From NCBI RefSeq assembly GCF_001421745.1, contig NZ_LMKW01000013.1, positions 112,048 through 176,047 of the forward strand: a stretch of 64,000 nucleotides of DNA, in the 5' to 3' direction. The notes under the pieces are model-generated. The model saw only the letters and a program-made list of their open reading frames with translations, ran no database searches and was not told where the DNA came from. Position numbers and translations under genes: made by a program. The stretch comes from Sphingomonas sp. Leaf230. GTDB taxonomy: Bacteria; Pseudomonadota; Alphaproteobacteria; Sphingomonadales; Sphingomonadaceae. This document shows, in pieces, positions 8,099 to 16,968 of the stretch (position 1 is the first letter of the stretch; the number at the start of each line of letters is the position of its first letter).

Positions 8099-10204
8099 GT
8101 GTTGCGCCAATATGAACTGGTCGATCGCGTCCTCGACTACGATCCCGATGCCGATGAGGCGCTGCTGAACCGCGCCTATGTCTTCTCGATGCAGGCGCAC
8201 GGGTCGCAGAAGCGCGCGAGCGGCGATCCGTATTTCAGCCATCCGATCGAGGTGGCCGGGATCCTGACCGACCTCCATCTCGATGCCGAGACGATCGCCA
8301 CCGCGATCCTCCACGACACGATCGAGGACACGGTCGCCACGCCCGAGGAGATCGAGCGACTGTTCGGCGCCTCGGTCGCGCGTCTCGTCGACGGCGTGAC
8401 GAAGCTCAGCAAGATCGAGGCGCAGACCGAGAACGAGCGCGCGGCGGAGAACCTGCGCAAATTCCTCCTCGCGATGTCGGACGACATCCGCGTGTTGCTG
8501 GTCAAGCTCGCCGACCGGCTGCACAACATGCGGACCCTCCACCATATCGCCAAGCCCGAGAAGCGCCGTCGCATCGCCAAGGAGACGATGGACATCTACG
8601 CGCCGCTCGCGGAGCGGATCGGCATGTACGAGTTCATGCGCGAGATGCAGTCGCTGGCGTTCGAACAGCTCGAACCCGAAGCGTCCGAATCGATCAACCG
8701 CCGCCTCGAACAGCTGAAGAAGGGCGATGGCGACCGGATCGCCAAGATCGCCTCCGGCCTCAAGCTGGTCCTGTCGCGCGCCGGCGTCGAAGCGGAAATC
8801 TCGGGGCGCGAGAAGCATCCCTATTCGATCTTCCGGAAGATGTCGGAGCGCCACATCAGCTTCGAACAGCTGTCCGACGTCATGGCGTTCCGCGCGATCG
8901 TGCCGACCGAGGAGGATTGCTACCGCGTGCTCGGGATCATCCACCAGCGCTGGCCGATGGTGCCGGGCCGGTTCAAGGATTACATCTCGACGCCCAAGCG
9001 CAACGGCTATCGCTCGTTGCACACCTCGGTGATCCACGCCGACAGCGCGCGGATCGAGATCCAGATCCGTACCGCCGACATGCACGCACAGGCCGAGTTC
9101 GGGCTGGCGGCGCACTGGGCGTACAAGCAACAGATCAACGGCAGCGACCGGCAGGTCAGCTGGATCCGCGACTTGGTCGAGATCCTCGACACCGCCGAGA
9201 GCCCGGAAGAACTGCTCGAACACACGCGGATGGCGATGTACACCGATCGCATCTTCGCGTTCACGCCGAAGGGCGAACTGATCCAGCTGCCCAAGGGCGC
9301 GACCTCGATCGACTTTGCGTATGCGGTGCACACCGATCTCGGCGACCAGGCGGTCGGCGCGAAGGTCAACGGTCGCGTCGTGCCGCTGTCGACGGTGATC
9401 GAGAATGGCGACCAAGTGCAGATCCTGCGCTCGAAGGGCCAGTCGCCGCAGCCGCAATGGCTCAACGTCGCGACCACTGGCAAGGCGCTCGCCGCGATCC
9501 GCCGGCACCTGCGCCAGAAGGAGCGCGTCGAGCAGATAGCGCTCGGCCGCACGCTGTACGACGACATCGTCACCCGCCTGCCCGCGCAGATCGGCACCGA
9601 TGCGCTTAGCCACGCGCTGAAGCGGCTGAAGCTGCCCGACGATTCGTCGCTGATGGTCGCGATCGCGCGGCGGACGCTGTCCGATGCTGCTGTAATGGAG
9701 GCGCTGATGCCGGGTTCGGCCGGCGCCGACGTCACGCATGCGCTGGCGCCGCAATCGAGCGCGATCTCGATCAAGGGCCTGACCCCCGGAGTCGCCTACG
9801 ACTTGGCGACGTGCTGCCATCCCGTGCCGGGCGACCGGATCGTCGGCTTGCGTCGGCCCGATGCGGGGATCGAGGTCCACGCGATCGACTGCCGCGTGCT
9901 GGGAGAGCTCGCCGAGCGTTCCGAGAACGAGACCGACTGGGTCGACGTCGCCTGGGGTGATGAGACCGAGGGCGCCGTCGCACGCATATCGGTGATGGTG
10001 AAGAACGAGCCCGGCTCGCTCGGTATCGTCTCGTCGATCATCGGCGGGCACAAGGCGAACATCATCAACCTGCGGCTCGATACGCGCGACAAGAGCTTCC
10101 ACACCAACGAGATCGACGTCGAGGTCCACGACGTGCAGCAGCTGATGCGGCTGATGGCGGGCCTGCGCGCGGCGGATGCGGTGCATACCGTGGAGCGGGT
10201 CTAG
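8099..10204 (+). CDS. rsh: Bifunctional (p)ppGpp synthetase/hydrolase (RelA/SpoT, Rsh)
   Basis: Rsh makes and degrades the stringent-response alarmone (p)ppGpp. All domains are visible in 701 residues: the HD hydrolase (HGSQKRASGDPYFSHP, HDTIED at about 72-77), the synthetase (GREKHPYSIFRKM about 237-249, then NGYRSLHTSV), the TGS domain (FTPKGELIQLPKGATSIDFAYAVHTDLG), a zinc-finger-like region (DLATCCHPVPGDRIVG) and a C-terminal ACT domain. The intact HD motif and synthetase motif indicate both activities, as in the single Rsh of alphaproteobacteria. The GTG at 8099 is the only sensible start for the MLRQYELVDRV N-terminus; no strong Shine-Dalgarno precedes it. Confidence 0.97.
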   Translation: MLRQYELVDRVLDYDPDADEALLNRAYVFSMQAHGSQKRASGDPYFSHPIEVAGILTDLHLDAETIATAILHDTIEDTVATPEEIERLFGASVARLVDGVTKLSKIEAQTENERAAENLRKFLLAMSDDIRVLLVKLADRLHNMRTLHHIAKPEKRRRIAKETMDIYAPLAERIGMYEFMREMQSLAFEQLEPEASESINRRLEQLKKGDGDRIAKIASGLKLVLSRAGVEAEISGREKHPYSIFRKMSERHISFEQLSDVMAFRAIVPTEEDCYRVLGIIHQRWPMVPGRFKDYISTPKRNGYRSLHTSVIHADSARIEIQIRTADMHAQAEFGLAAHWAYKQQINGSDRQVSWIRDLVEILDTAESPEELLEHTRMAMYTDRIFAFTPKGELIQLPKGATSIDFAYAVHTDLGDQAVGAKVNGRVVPLSTVIENGDQVQILRSKGQSPQPQWLNVATTGKALAAIRRHLRQKERVEQIALGRTLYDDIVTRLPAQIGTDALSHALKRLKLPDDSSLMVAIARRTLSDAAVMEALMPGSAGADVTHALAPQSSAISIKGLTPGVAYDLATCCHPVPGDRIVGLRRPDAGIEVHAIDCRVLGELAERSENETDWVDVAWGDETEGAVARISVMVKNEPGSLGIVSSIIGGHKANIINLRLDTRDKSFHTNEIDVEVHDVQQLMRLMAGLRAADAVHTVERV

Positions 10205-10251
10205 AAACATCCGACGATGACGGCGGGCGCGACGGACGCTAGACGGGGCAG

Positions 10252-11274
10252 ATGAACCGTCCGTCCCTTTCGATCGTCGTCCCCTGCTATAACGAGGCGG
10301 CGTGCCTCGACATCCTGCACGCACGCATTTCCGGCGCGGCAAAGGTCGCGGTCGGGGACGATTACGAAATTGTCCTGATCAACGACGGCTCGCGCGACGA
10401 CAGCTGGCCGGTGATGCAGCGCCTCGCCGCCGCCGATCCGCGGCTGGTCGCGATCAATTTGTCCCGCAACCACGGCCACCAGCTGGCGCTGACCGCCGGG
10501 CTCGATCTCTGCGCCGGCGAGCAGATCCTGATCATCGACGCGGACCTCCAGGATCCACCCGAACTCCTGTCCGACATGCGCGCGGCGATGGCGGCGAGCC
10601 AAGCGGACGTCGTCTACGCCGTCCGCCGCCAGCGGGCGGGCGAGACGGTGTTCAAGAAAGCCACCGCTGCCGCCTTCTATCGCCTGCTAACCCGGATGAC
10701 CGAAACGCCGATCCCGCTCGACACCGGCGACTTCCGCCTGATGAGCCGACGCGCGCTGGATGCGTTCCTGTCGCTCCCCGAACAAGCACGCTTCATCCGC
10801 GGCATGGTCGCCTGGATCGGCTTCAAGCAGGTCCCCTTTCCCTACGACCGCGCGGAGCGATTGGCGGGCGAGACGAGCTACCCGCTGGCGAAGATGATCC
10901 GACTCGCGTTCGACGCAGTCACCGGCTTCTCGACCGCGCCGTTGCGCTTCGCCAGTCACGCCGGGCTCGCGCTGACCGGCGTGTCGCTGCTGCTGTTCGT
11001 CTATATCGCGATTGGTTGGCTATCGGGGAGCGCGGTGCAGGGCTGGACCTCGACGATGCTCGTCACCGTGTTCCTCGGCGCGGTGCAGATGTTCGTGCTG
11101 GGGATGATCGGCGAGTATCTCGGACGACTGTACGTCGAGTCGAAACGCCGGCCGCTGTATATCGTCGCCGACGTTGCGGGGCCGATCCAGGGCAAGGCGA
11201 CCTTGGGGTTTCGTGCGGAACCGGTGGACGTGGTGCGGTTGCCTAACGCGTCCCTTCCCTCCCACCCCGAATAA
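10252..11274 (+). CDS. GtrB/DPM1-like polyprenyl-phosphate glycosyltransferase (GT2)
   Basis: A GT-A fold family 2 glycosyltransferase of 340 residues: LSIVVPCYNEAACLD at the N-terminus, the nucleotide-binding INDGSRDDS, and the metal-binding IDADLQDPPELL. After about residue 230 come two transmembrane helices (ASHAGLALTGVSLLLFVYIAIG and MLVTVFLGAVQMFVLGMIGEYLGRLY) and the tail typical of GtrB/ArnC/DPM1 enzymes, which load a sugar onto undecaprenyl phosphate at the cytoplasmic face. It is 48 bases after rsh. A GtrA-like flippase and a GT-C membrane transferase lie 1-2 kb downstream, so the three may form one lipid-linked glycosylation route. Confidence 0.9.
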   Translation: MNRPSLSIVVPCYNEAACLDILHARISGAAKVAVGDDYEIVLINDGSRDDSWPVMQRLAAADPRLVAINLSRNHGHQLALTAGLDLCAGEQILIIDADLQDPPELLSDMRAAMAASQADVVYAVRRQRAGETVFKKATAAAFYRLLTRMTETPIPLDTGDFRLMSRRALDAFLSLPEQARFIRGMVAWIGFKQVPFPYDRAERLAGETSYPLAKMIRLAFDAVTGFSTAPLRFASHAGLALTGVSLLLFVYIAIGWLSGSAVQGWTSTMLVTVFLGAVQMFVLGMIGEYLGRLYVESKRRPLYIVADVAGPIQGKATLGFRAEPVDVVRLPNASLPSHPE

Positions 11275-11293
11275 CGAACGCGCCTGCCGATCA

Positions 11294-11406
11294 CAACACC
11301 ACCCCGGCGAAGGCCGGGGCTCAGTTGGCAAGGTCGCAGTGACGAAGCGCGCCCGACGTCAGCAACGTTCCCCAACTGGGCCCCGGCCTTCGCCGGGGTG
11401 GTGGTT
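11294..11406. repeat. REP-like inverted repeat
   Basis: Arms of about 35 bases at 11294-11328 and 11372-11406 are reverse complements around ACCCCGGCGAAGGCCGGGGC, each with its own palindrome. It lies between the convergent glycosyltransferase and methyltransferase genes. Confidence 0.85.
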
Positions 11407-11430
11407 GGAGATGCGCCTAAGATCCCCCCT

Positions 11431-11501
11431 CCGTTCGTGCTGAGCGAAGTCGAAGCACCTGCGCGCGAGGCCTGCCCTTCGACTTCGCTCAGGACGAACG
11501 G
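11431..11501. repeat. Second inverted repeat, TTCGTGCTGAGCGAAGTCGAAG type
   Basis: Arms 11431-11458 and 11476-11501 pair (CCGTTCGT...GAGCGAAGTCGAAG with CTTCGACTTCGCTCAGGACGAACGG). This is a different repeat family from the GTCATCC/CACCCC elements and lies directly beside one of them, 30 bases before the methyltransferase stop. Confidence 0.8.
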
Positions 11502-11532
11502 GTTAGGGAACGGGGAAGATCACGAGGCAGGC

Positions 11533-12261
11533 TTACCGCGGCACCGCCAGCGTCACGATCGAAACCCCCGGCGTCATCGGCACACGCCCGACCAGATGCC
11601 GCTCAAGCCGGAAGATCTTCTCGAACAGCGCATTCACCAGCTTCGGCGGTGGCGAATCATCGCTGTCGTCGCGCCCCGTCATCCGCCCGGCAATCCGCGC
11701 CGCCGCCGCCAGCGGGAACAGCAGCGAGTTGAAATACCCCAGCTTCTCCGGCTTCAACCCGGCAGTCTCGATCGCCGACTGCAACGTCGCCTTCGAATAC
11801 CGGCGATGGTGATGGTTCACGACGTCGTGCGCGCTCCACAGCCACGCATGCGCCGGGACCGCGATCAGGATCTTGCCCCCCGGAGCAAGGCAATCGGCCA
11901 TAGCCTTCAACGCCGCGACGTCGTCCTCGATATGCTCGACCACATCGAGCACCGCGATCAGATCGTAGTGCGCGCGGGGTACGCCGGGGAGTTCGGGCAA
12001 GGGGGCCGCGCCGACCGGCTTGCCGAGCCGCTCGCTGGCGATCTCTCGCGCGGCCGGGTCGATCTCGATCGCATCGATCTCGCCGAACTCCGCCAGCATC
12101 GGCAAATTATGCCCGGTACCGCAGCCGATCTCGAGGATCTTCGCATCCTTCGGCAAAGCGCCGTAGCGTGTCAGGTAATCCGCCAGGATGTCGCGGCGGG
12201 CGCGGTACCACCAGTGGGTGGAATCATGCGCGGCCATCCGGTCGTAGACGATGCGGTCCAT
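11533..12261 (-). CDS. Class I SAM-dependent methyltransferase
   Basis: A 242-residue Rossmann methyltransferase. Motif I is ILEIGCGTGHNLPML (about residues 42-56), the acidic end of strand 2 is EIDP, and DVVEHIEDD is the motif IV region. The N-terminal HWWYRARRDIL and the later HHHRRYSKATLQ are typical of a subgroup found beside cell-surface glycosyltransferase genes. The substrate is unknown; a lipid-linked sugar or polyprenyl carrier is suggested by the GtrB, GtrA and GT-C genes on both sides. The ATG at 12261 starts 30 bases after the GtrA stop on the same strand, so the pair is likely cotranscribed. Confidence 0.9.
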   Translation of the reverse strand: MDRIVYDRMAAHDSTHWWYRARRDILADYLTRYGALPKDAKILEIGCGTGHNLPMLAEFGEIDAIEIDPAAREIASERLGKPVGAAPLPELPGVPRAHYDLIAVLDVVEHIEDDVAALKAMADCLAPGGKILIAVPAHAWLWSAHDVVNHHHRRYSKATLQSAIETAGLKPEKLGYFNSLLFPLAAAARIAGRMTGRDDSDDSPPPKLVNALFEKIFRLERHLVGRVPMTPGVSIVTLAVPR

Positions 12262-12291
12262 TAAGTGTCGGCCCTGCGGTTGAAATTCATG

Positions 12292-12717
12292 TCAGTTGAA
12301 AACCCAAAAACGGTTGAGCACGAACGTCACGATCGCGGCAAGAAAGACGGCGGGGATCAGCGGGATCCAAGGATGCAGATGGAGCAGCGCGGTACCGATC
12401 CAGGTGATGACCGCATTGAGCGCGAGCCCCGAGCCCTGGACGATCACGAACTTCACATGCCGCCCCGCCCCCGGTTCTTTCGCATGCCCCTTGAAGCTCC
12501 AGCGGCTGTGCAGGAAGAACCCGACCACCACCGCGACGGCAAACGCGAACGGCACCGCCGCCACCGCCTGGCGTGGTGGAAACGCGTACGCGGTCAGCGG
12601 CAGGTAGACGAGCGAATACACGACGCTGGAAATCCCGCCGGCGATGCCGAAGCGCACGAGCTGGCCGAGCACGCCGCTCGCCCGCATCTGCTCCACCTGT
12701 CGCCAAATCGCCTGCAT
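12292..12717 (-). CDS. GtrA-like membrane protein
   Basis: A 141-residue GtrA/DPMS-type protein with four transmembrane helices: LVRFGIAGGISSVVYSLVY, a second from about 50, LNAVITWIGTALL and IPLIPAVFLAAIVTFVLNRFWVF at the C-terminus. The FxxxGxxS start and the NRFWVF end are family hallmarks. GtrA proteins are thought to flip polyprenyl-phosphate-linked sugars across the inner membrane. ATG 12717 follows AAGGCGGGC. The gene is divergent from the GT-C gene at 12808, with a 90-base promoter gap, and upstream of the methyltransferase. Confidence 0.88.
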   Translation of the reverse strand: MQAIWRQVEQMRASGVLGQLVRFGIAGGISSVVYSLVYLPLTAYAFPPRQAVAAVPFAFAVAVVVGFFLHSRWSFKGHAKEPGAGRHVKFVIVQGSGLALNAVITWIGTALLHLHPWIPLIPAVFLAAIVTFVLNRFWVFN

Positions 12718-12807
12718 GCCCGCCTTGTTCTTTACCCGCACCGCGATAGAGCGGCCGCGAAGACAAGCCCGCGCATCTAGAGCGCGTGCGGGCCGGAGGA
12801 AAGCGTT

Positions 12808-14595
12808 TTGGATCAGGCACCACTTCAGCGGCGGACGTTGCTGGACGAACTCGATCGGCATTGGATCGCGCTGACGCTGCTCGCCTGGGTGGCGGTGGCG
12901 GCGTGGTCGATGGTCGATCGCTGGGGCCAGATCCGCTGGCTGTCGCTCGGCGATACCGATGACAACATGCGCCTGATGCAGGTCCGTGCGCTGCTCGACG
13001 GGCAGGGCTGGTACGATCTGCGCAACTACCGGATGAACCCGCCGGTCGGGTTCGACATCCACTGGAGCCGGATCGTCGACCTGCCGATCGCCGGGCTGAT
13101 CCTGTTCTTCCGGCTGTTCACCAGCAACAGCTGGGCGGAGCGGCTGGCGTGCGGGATCGCGCCGTTGCTGCCGCTGTCGATCGCGATGCTCGGCATCGGC
13201 GCGACCGTGCGACGGCTGATCAGCCCTTACGCTTGGCCGTTGGCGGTGGTGTTCATGGTTGGTGCGACCGGCACGATGCTGATGTTCATGCCCGAGCGGA
13301 TCGATCATCATGGCTGGCAGCTCGCCATGCTGAGCCTCACGGTGGCGGGGCTGTGCGATGCGAACGGGCGTCGTGGCGGTGCGATGGTCGGGATCGCGAG
13401 CGCGGTGTCGCTGTCGATCGGGCTCGAACTGTTGCCGTATGCGGCGATGGCAGGGGCGATCATCGCGCTGCGTTGGGTATGGGATCGGTCGGAGGCCGAT
13501 CGGCTGTCGATCTATGCGCTGACGCTGGGTGGCGGCAGCACGCTCGGGTTCGCACTGTTCGCGTCGAACGCCAACCAGGCGATGCGCTGCGATGCGCTGA
13601 CGCCGGTGTGGTTGAGCGTGATGATCGCGGCGGGGATGCTGCTGTTCCTGCTCGCGCGGTTCGGACCGGCGTCGCGAGGAATGCGACTGGTGCTCGCGGT
13701 CGCGGCCGGGGCGGCGATCGTCGCCGGCTTTGCCCTCGTCTTCCCGCAGTGCCTGGGCCGACCCGAGGGCATCTCACCCGAGCTGCAGCGCAACTGGCTG
13801 AACAATGTCCGCGAGGCCAAGCCGATCTACAAGCATAGTTTCCGCGTCGGGTTCGCGCTGGCGACGCTGCCGATCATCGGCTTGATCGGGGCGGCGATCG
13901 CAGCCTGGCGTGCGCGTCGTGATCCGAGCGCGGTCGGTTGGGCGGCGGTCGCTCTGTTCACCGCCTTCGCCTGCGCGATGCTGTTGTGGCAGGTCCGCGC
14001 CGGACCCGCCGCGCAGATGCTGGCGATCCCGGGAGCGACCGCGCTGGCCTGGCTGATCATCCCGCGGTTGCTCGGCAACCAATCGGTGCTGGTGCGCGTG
14101 CTGGGCACGGCTGCTGCGTTCCTGATCGTCTCGGGCATGTTCGCCGGGATGGTGCTCAAATACCTGCCGATCGACCGGCCGAAGCCGTATGAAAAACGCG
14201 TCAACATGGCGACCGGCGACTGCCTGCGCACGACGGTGCTGCTCGCGCTGAACAAATATCCCGCGCAAACGATCTTCACCTTCGTCGACATGGGACCGCG
14301 GCTCATCACGATCACGCATCACGACGCGATTGCGGGCCCGTATCACCGCAACGGCGACGCGATCCTCGACGTCCAGCATGCGTTCGGGCGGTCTGCGGAC
14401 GAAGCCCATGCGATCATCAAGCGCCACGGCGCGACGATGCTGCTGCTGTGTCCGAACGCGGCGGAATCGACCAACTACAAAGCGCGCAGTCCGAAGGGGT
14501 TCTATTCCGAGCTGGCGAAGAACGAGGTGCCGACGTGGCTGACCCCGCTACCGCTGCCCGCGAGGTCTCCGCTACGGTTGTTCAAGGTGGATTGA
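12808..14595 (+). CDS. GT-C type polytopic membrane glycosyltransferase-like protein
   Basis: A 595-residue inner-membrane protein with about ten or more hydrophobic helices and a soluble C-terminal part (from about 460). The first periplasmic loop holds LSLGDTDDNMRLMQVRALLDG, an acidic Asp-Asp motif where GT-C enzymes (ArnT/PMT types) have their catalytic acid, followed by WSRIVDLPIAGLIL. Such enzymes transfer sugars from polyprenyl carriers at the outer face of the membrane. The TTG start at 12808 is well supported by GGAGGA seven bases upstream. The acceptor and sugar are not known; nearby GtrB and GtrA genes fit as partners. Confidence 0.75.
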   Translation: MDQAPLQRRTLLDELDRHWIALTLLAWVAVAAWSMVDRWGQIRWLSLGDTDDNMRLMQVRALLDGQGWYDLRNYRMNPPVGFDIHWSRIVDLPIAGLILFFRLFTSNSWAERLACGIAPLLPLSIAMLGIGATVRRLISPYAWPLAVVFMVGATGTMLMFMPERIDHHGWQLAMLSLTVAGLCDANGRRGGAMVGIASAVSLSIGLELLPYAAMAGAIIALRWVWDRSEADRLSIYALTLGGGSTLGFALFASNANQAMRCDALTPVWLSVMIAAGMLLFLLARFGPASRGMRLVLAVAAGAAIVAGFALVFPQCLGRPEGISPELQRNWLNNVREAKPIYKHSFRVGFALATLPIIGLIGAAIAAWRARRDPSAVGWAAVALFTAFACAMLLWQVRAGPAAQMLAIPGATALAWLIIPRLLGNQSVLVRVLGTAAAFLIVSGMFAGMVLKYLPIDRPKPYEKRVNMATGDCLRTTVLLALNKYPAQTIFTFVDMGPRLITITHHDAIAGPYHRNGDAILDVQHAFGRSADEAHAIIKRHGATMLLLCPNAAESTNYKARSPKGFYSELAKNEVPTWLTPLPLPARSPLRLFKVD

Positions 14596-14604
14596 ACCAC
14601 ACCG

Positions 14605-14634
14605 CCGTCATCCCCGCGGAGGCGGGGATGACGG
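14605..14634. repeat. Short REP-like palindrome
   Basis: CCGTCATCCCCGC-GGAG-GCGGGGATGACGG is a nearly perfect 30-base hairpin between the convergent GT-C and marC genes. It has the GTCATCC edges of the local REP family and could serve as a two-way terminator. Confidence 0.8.
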
Positions 14635-14649
14635 CTAATATTCTGGGGT

Positions 14650-15270
14650 TCAGCGCAGCACGACCGACAGGCCGTCGAGGACGAACTGCACCGCCAGCGC
14701 AGCCAGCAGCACGCCGAGCAATCGCGTGATCACGGCCTCGATCTTCGCGCCGAGAATCCGCATGATCGGCCCCGCCGCGAGCAGTGCGACGAGCGTCAGC
14801 AGCAGGATCGTCACCATCGCGCCCAGCACCACCAGCGAGCGCTCGATCCCGCTGTTGCGGCTCATCAACAGCATCACCGACGCGATCGAGCCTGGGCCGG
14901 CGATCATCGGCATCGCCATCGGGAAGATCGAGACGTCCTCCACCTCGGGATCGCTCGCCACCTTGGCGGCACGGTCCTCGCGGCGTTCGGTGCGCTTTTC
15001 GAACACCATTTCGAGCGCGATCAAGAACAGCATGATGCCGCCGGCGATCCGGAAGCTGGCCAGACTGATCCCGAGCCCCTTGAGCAACGCCTCGCCGAAC
15101 AGCGCGAACACGAACAGGATCAGCGCGGATACGCCGACCGCGCGGATCGCCATCGCCCGCTTTTGGAGCGGCGAGGCGCTCGCCGACAGCCCGGCATAGA
15201 TCGGCGCGCAGCCGGGTGGATCGATGACCACGAAGAAGGTGATCAGCGAGGAGATATAGAGTTCGATCAC
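14650..15270 (-). CDS. MarC family integral membrane protein
   Basis: A 206-residue protein with six hydrophobic segments and the MarC signatures FFVVIDPPGCAPIY near the N-terminus and FPMAMPMIAGPGSIASVMLL in the middle. MarC proteins resemble permeases but have no proven substrate; the old link to multidrug resistance was not confirmed. The GTG start overlaps the folD stop by four bases (GTGA), and it is the last gene of the yggT-DUF167-folD-marC chain. A hydrophilic insertion rich in Glu/Arg/Lys (about 93-110) is longer than in the E. coli protein. Confidence 0.92.
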   Translation of the reverse strand: MIELYISSLITFFVVIDPPGCAPIYAGLSASASPLQKRAMAIRAVGVSALILFVFALFGEALLKGLGISLASFRIAGGIMLFLIALEMVFEKRTERREDRAAKVASDPEVEDVSIFPMAMPMIAGPGSIASVMLLMSRNSGIERSLVVLGAMVTILLLTLVALLAAGPIMRILGAKIEAVITRLLGVLLAALAVQFVLDGLSVVLR

Positions 15271-16142
15271 AGGCTCGACTCCTCGATCGCGACGCCTTCG
15301 CGGCGACCTGCCGAGACCAAGGTGTTGCGGAGCAGGCAGGCGATGGTCATCGGCCCGACACCCCCCGGCACCGGCGTGATCGCACCCGCCACCTCGACCG
15401 CGCTGGCGAAATCGACGTCGCCGACAAGGCCGGCATCGGTGCGGTTGATGCCGACGTCGATGACGGTCGCGCCGGGCTTGAGCCAGTCGCCCTTGATCAT
15501 CTGCGGGATGCCGACCGCCGCGACGACGATGTCCGCGCGACCAATGTGCGCGGGAACGTCTTTGGTGCGGCTATGCACGACGGTCACGGTGCAGCTCTCA
15601 CGGAGCAGCAACTGCGCCATCGGCTTGCCGACGATGTTCGAGCGGCCGACGACGACCGCCTCGAGCCCGCTCAAGCTCGGCAACACGCTCTTCAACAGCA
15701 TGACGCAGCCGAACGGCGTGCAGGGGACGAACCCCGGCAACCCGGTTGCGAGCCGCCCCGCGTTGATCGGATGGAACCCATCGACGTCCTTGTCCGGGTC
15801 GATCGCCGAGATGACCGCCTGCTCGTCGATATGCTTTGGCAGAGGCAACTGGACCAGAATGCCGTCGATCGTCGGATCGGCGTTGAGCGTAGCGACCAGC
15901 GCAAGCAGCTCTTCGGCTGGCACGTCGGCAGGGAGCCGGTGCTCGATGCTTTCCATCCCGGCTTCGCGCGTCGCCTTGCCCTTCGAGCGGACATAGACGT
16001 TGGAGGCGGGATCCTCGCCGACCAGCACCACAGCCAAGCCTGGCGAGCGGCCTGCCTGTGCACGAAAGGCGGTGACGCCGTCTGCGATACGGGCCCGGAG
16101 GCCGGCGGCGAAGGCCTTGCCGTCGATGATGGTCGCGCTCAT
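15267..16142 (-). CDS. folD: Bifunctional methylene-THF dehydrogenase/cyclohydrolase FolD
   Basis: FolD interconverts 5,10-methylene-, methenyl- and 10-formyl-tetrahydrofolate in the cytoplasm, supplying one-carbon units to purines and formyl-Met. The 291-residue protein has VGEDPASNVYVRSKGKA with the catalytic lysine near 54-56, GILVQLPLPKH, DPDKDVDGFHP, PCTPFG, the NADP-binding VVVGRSNIVGKPMA and the C-terminal TPVPGGVGPMTI. Start ATG 16142 overlaps the DUF167 stop (ATGA), so translation is coupled to the small gene upstream. It also overlaps marC downstream. Confidence 0.97.
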   Translation of the reverse strand: MSATIIDGKAFAAGLRARIADGVTAFRAQAGRSPGLAVVLVGEDPASNVYVRSKGKATREAGMESIEHRLPADVPAEELLALVATLNADPTIDGILVQLPLPKHIDEQAVISAIDPDKDVDGFHPINAGRLATGLPGFVPCTPFGCVMLLKSVLPSLSGLEAVVVGRSNIVGKPMAQLLLRESCTVTVVHSRTKDVPAHIGRADIVVAAVGIPQMIKGDWLKPGATVIDVGINRTDAGLVGDVDFASAVEVAGAITPVPGGVGPMTIACLLRNTLVSAGRREGVAIEESSL

Positions 16143-16450
16143 GCCCGCGGCCCATAGAGCGCGGACGCGATTTCCGCCAGCGTAGTGGCGTCGCCGGCAA
16201 TGTGCAGACGCTTCAGGCGAGCGGTTTCGCCGGCGACGATCGTCACGGCACGCTTGGGTACGCCGAAGGTTTTCGCGACGAGCGCCACCAACCCAGCATT
16301 CGCGGCACCGTCCACCGGCGCCGCCGCCAACCTCGCGACGAAATGCTCTTCAGTCCCGGCGGTCAGCGCATCGCGACCCCCACGCGGCGTTACCCGAACG
16401 GCGATCGCCAAGCCGTCAGCCAGCGCTCGCCAAGCGGCCTTCTCGCTCAA
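16139..16450 (-). CDS. DUF167 (YggU-like) small protein
   Basis: A 103-residue DUF167 protein with the conserved LAIAVRVTPRGGRDAL, VDGAANAGLVALVAKTFGVPKRAVTIVAGETARLKRLHI core. The function of the family is unknown. It starts with TTG at 16450, which overlaps the yggT stop codon (TTGA), and ends overlapping folD. A much longer open frame upstream (to 16618) is antisense noise against yggT. YggT and DUF167 adjacency is common in proteobacteria. Confidence 0.88.
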   Translation of the reverse strand: MSEKAAWRALADGLAIAVRVTPRGGRDALTAGTEEHFVARLAAAPVDGAANAGLVALVAKTFGVPKRAVTIVAGETARLKRLHIAGDATTLAEIASALYGPRA

Positions 16451-16749
16451 TAGGTCGCGACGAGATAATTCTGCGCGATGTTCGGAATGACGATGTTGCT
16501 GAGGATGTAGAGGATCAGCAGCACGACCAGCGGCGACAGGTCGAGCGCGCCGAAATCGGGAAGCACGCGGCGGATCGGGCGATACATCGGCTCGGTCATC
16601 CGCTGCAGCGCGGTCCACACGGTGCGGACGAAATCGCTGTGCGTATTAATGACGTTGAACGCGATCAGCCACGACAGGATCGCCTGCACGACGATGATCC
16701 ACCAGATGACGGTGAGCAGCAACTGGACGATCTGAAGAAGGGCGATCAA
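16447..16749 (-). CDS. yggT: YggT family membrane protein
   Basis: A 100-residue inner-membrane protein with two hydrophobic segments (LLLTVIWWIIVVQAILSWL and LSPLVVLLILYILSNIVI) flanking the conserved MTEPMYRPIRRVLPDFGALDLSP loop, the hallmark of YggT. The family is linked to cell-division-site or osmotic functions in different bacteria, but the mechanism is unclear. The start is a TTG at 16749, with GGAGA about 12 bases upstream. It leads the chain of four overlapping genes ending at marC. Confidence 0.92.
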   Translation of the reverse strand: MIALLQIVQLLLTVIWWIIVVQAILSWLIAFNVINTHSDFVRTVWTALQRMTEPMYRPIRRVLPDFGALDLSPLVVLLILYILSNIVIPNIAQNYLVATY

Positions 16750-16865
16750 GGCAAGGGTCTCCGCTGGTGTATTGCCGATATAAGGGGGCGGGGGGAGAAC
16801 GAGAAGCCCCGTGGTGTCGCTGGCCTGCGCGCGACGATTTGAGCAGCACCCTTGCCCTCAAGTCT

Positions 16866-16950
16866 CCGTCATCCTGGGCTTGCCCCAGGATCCAGAGCCG
16901 CAAACGTTACCCTGTGTGGCTCTGGGTCCTGACTTTCGTCAGGATGACGG
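16866..16950. repeat. REP-like inverted repeat
   Basis: Arms 16866-16899 and 16918-16950 are imperfect reverse complements. Each also folds alone (CCTGGGC...GCCCAGG-like and CCTGACTTTCGTCAGG). Edges are CCGTCATCC / GGATGACGG. It separates yggT from argB. Confidence 0.85.
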
Positions 16951-16968
16951 GCGTGGGAGGTACCCCCT

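Noticed and set aside
8090..10342. A 750-codon minus-strand frame opposite rsh
   Set aside because: It is an antisense shadow in high-GC DNA; the plus strand has a complete Rsh with all motifs.
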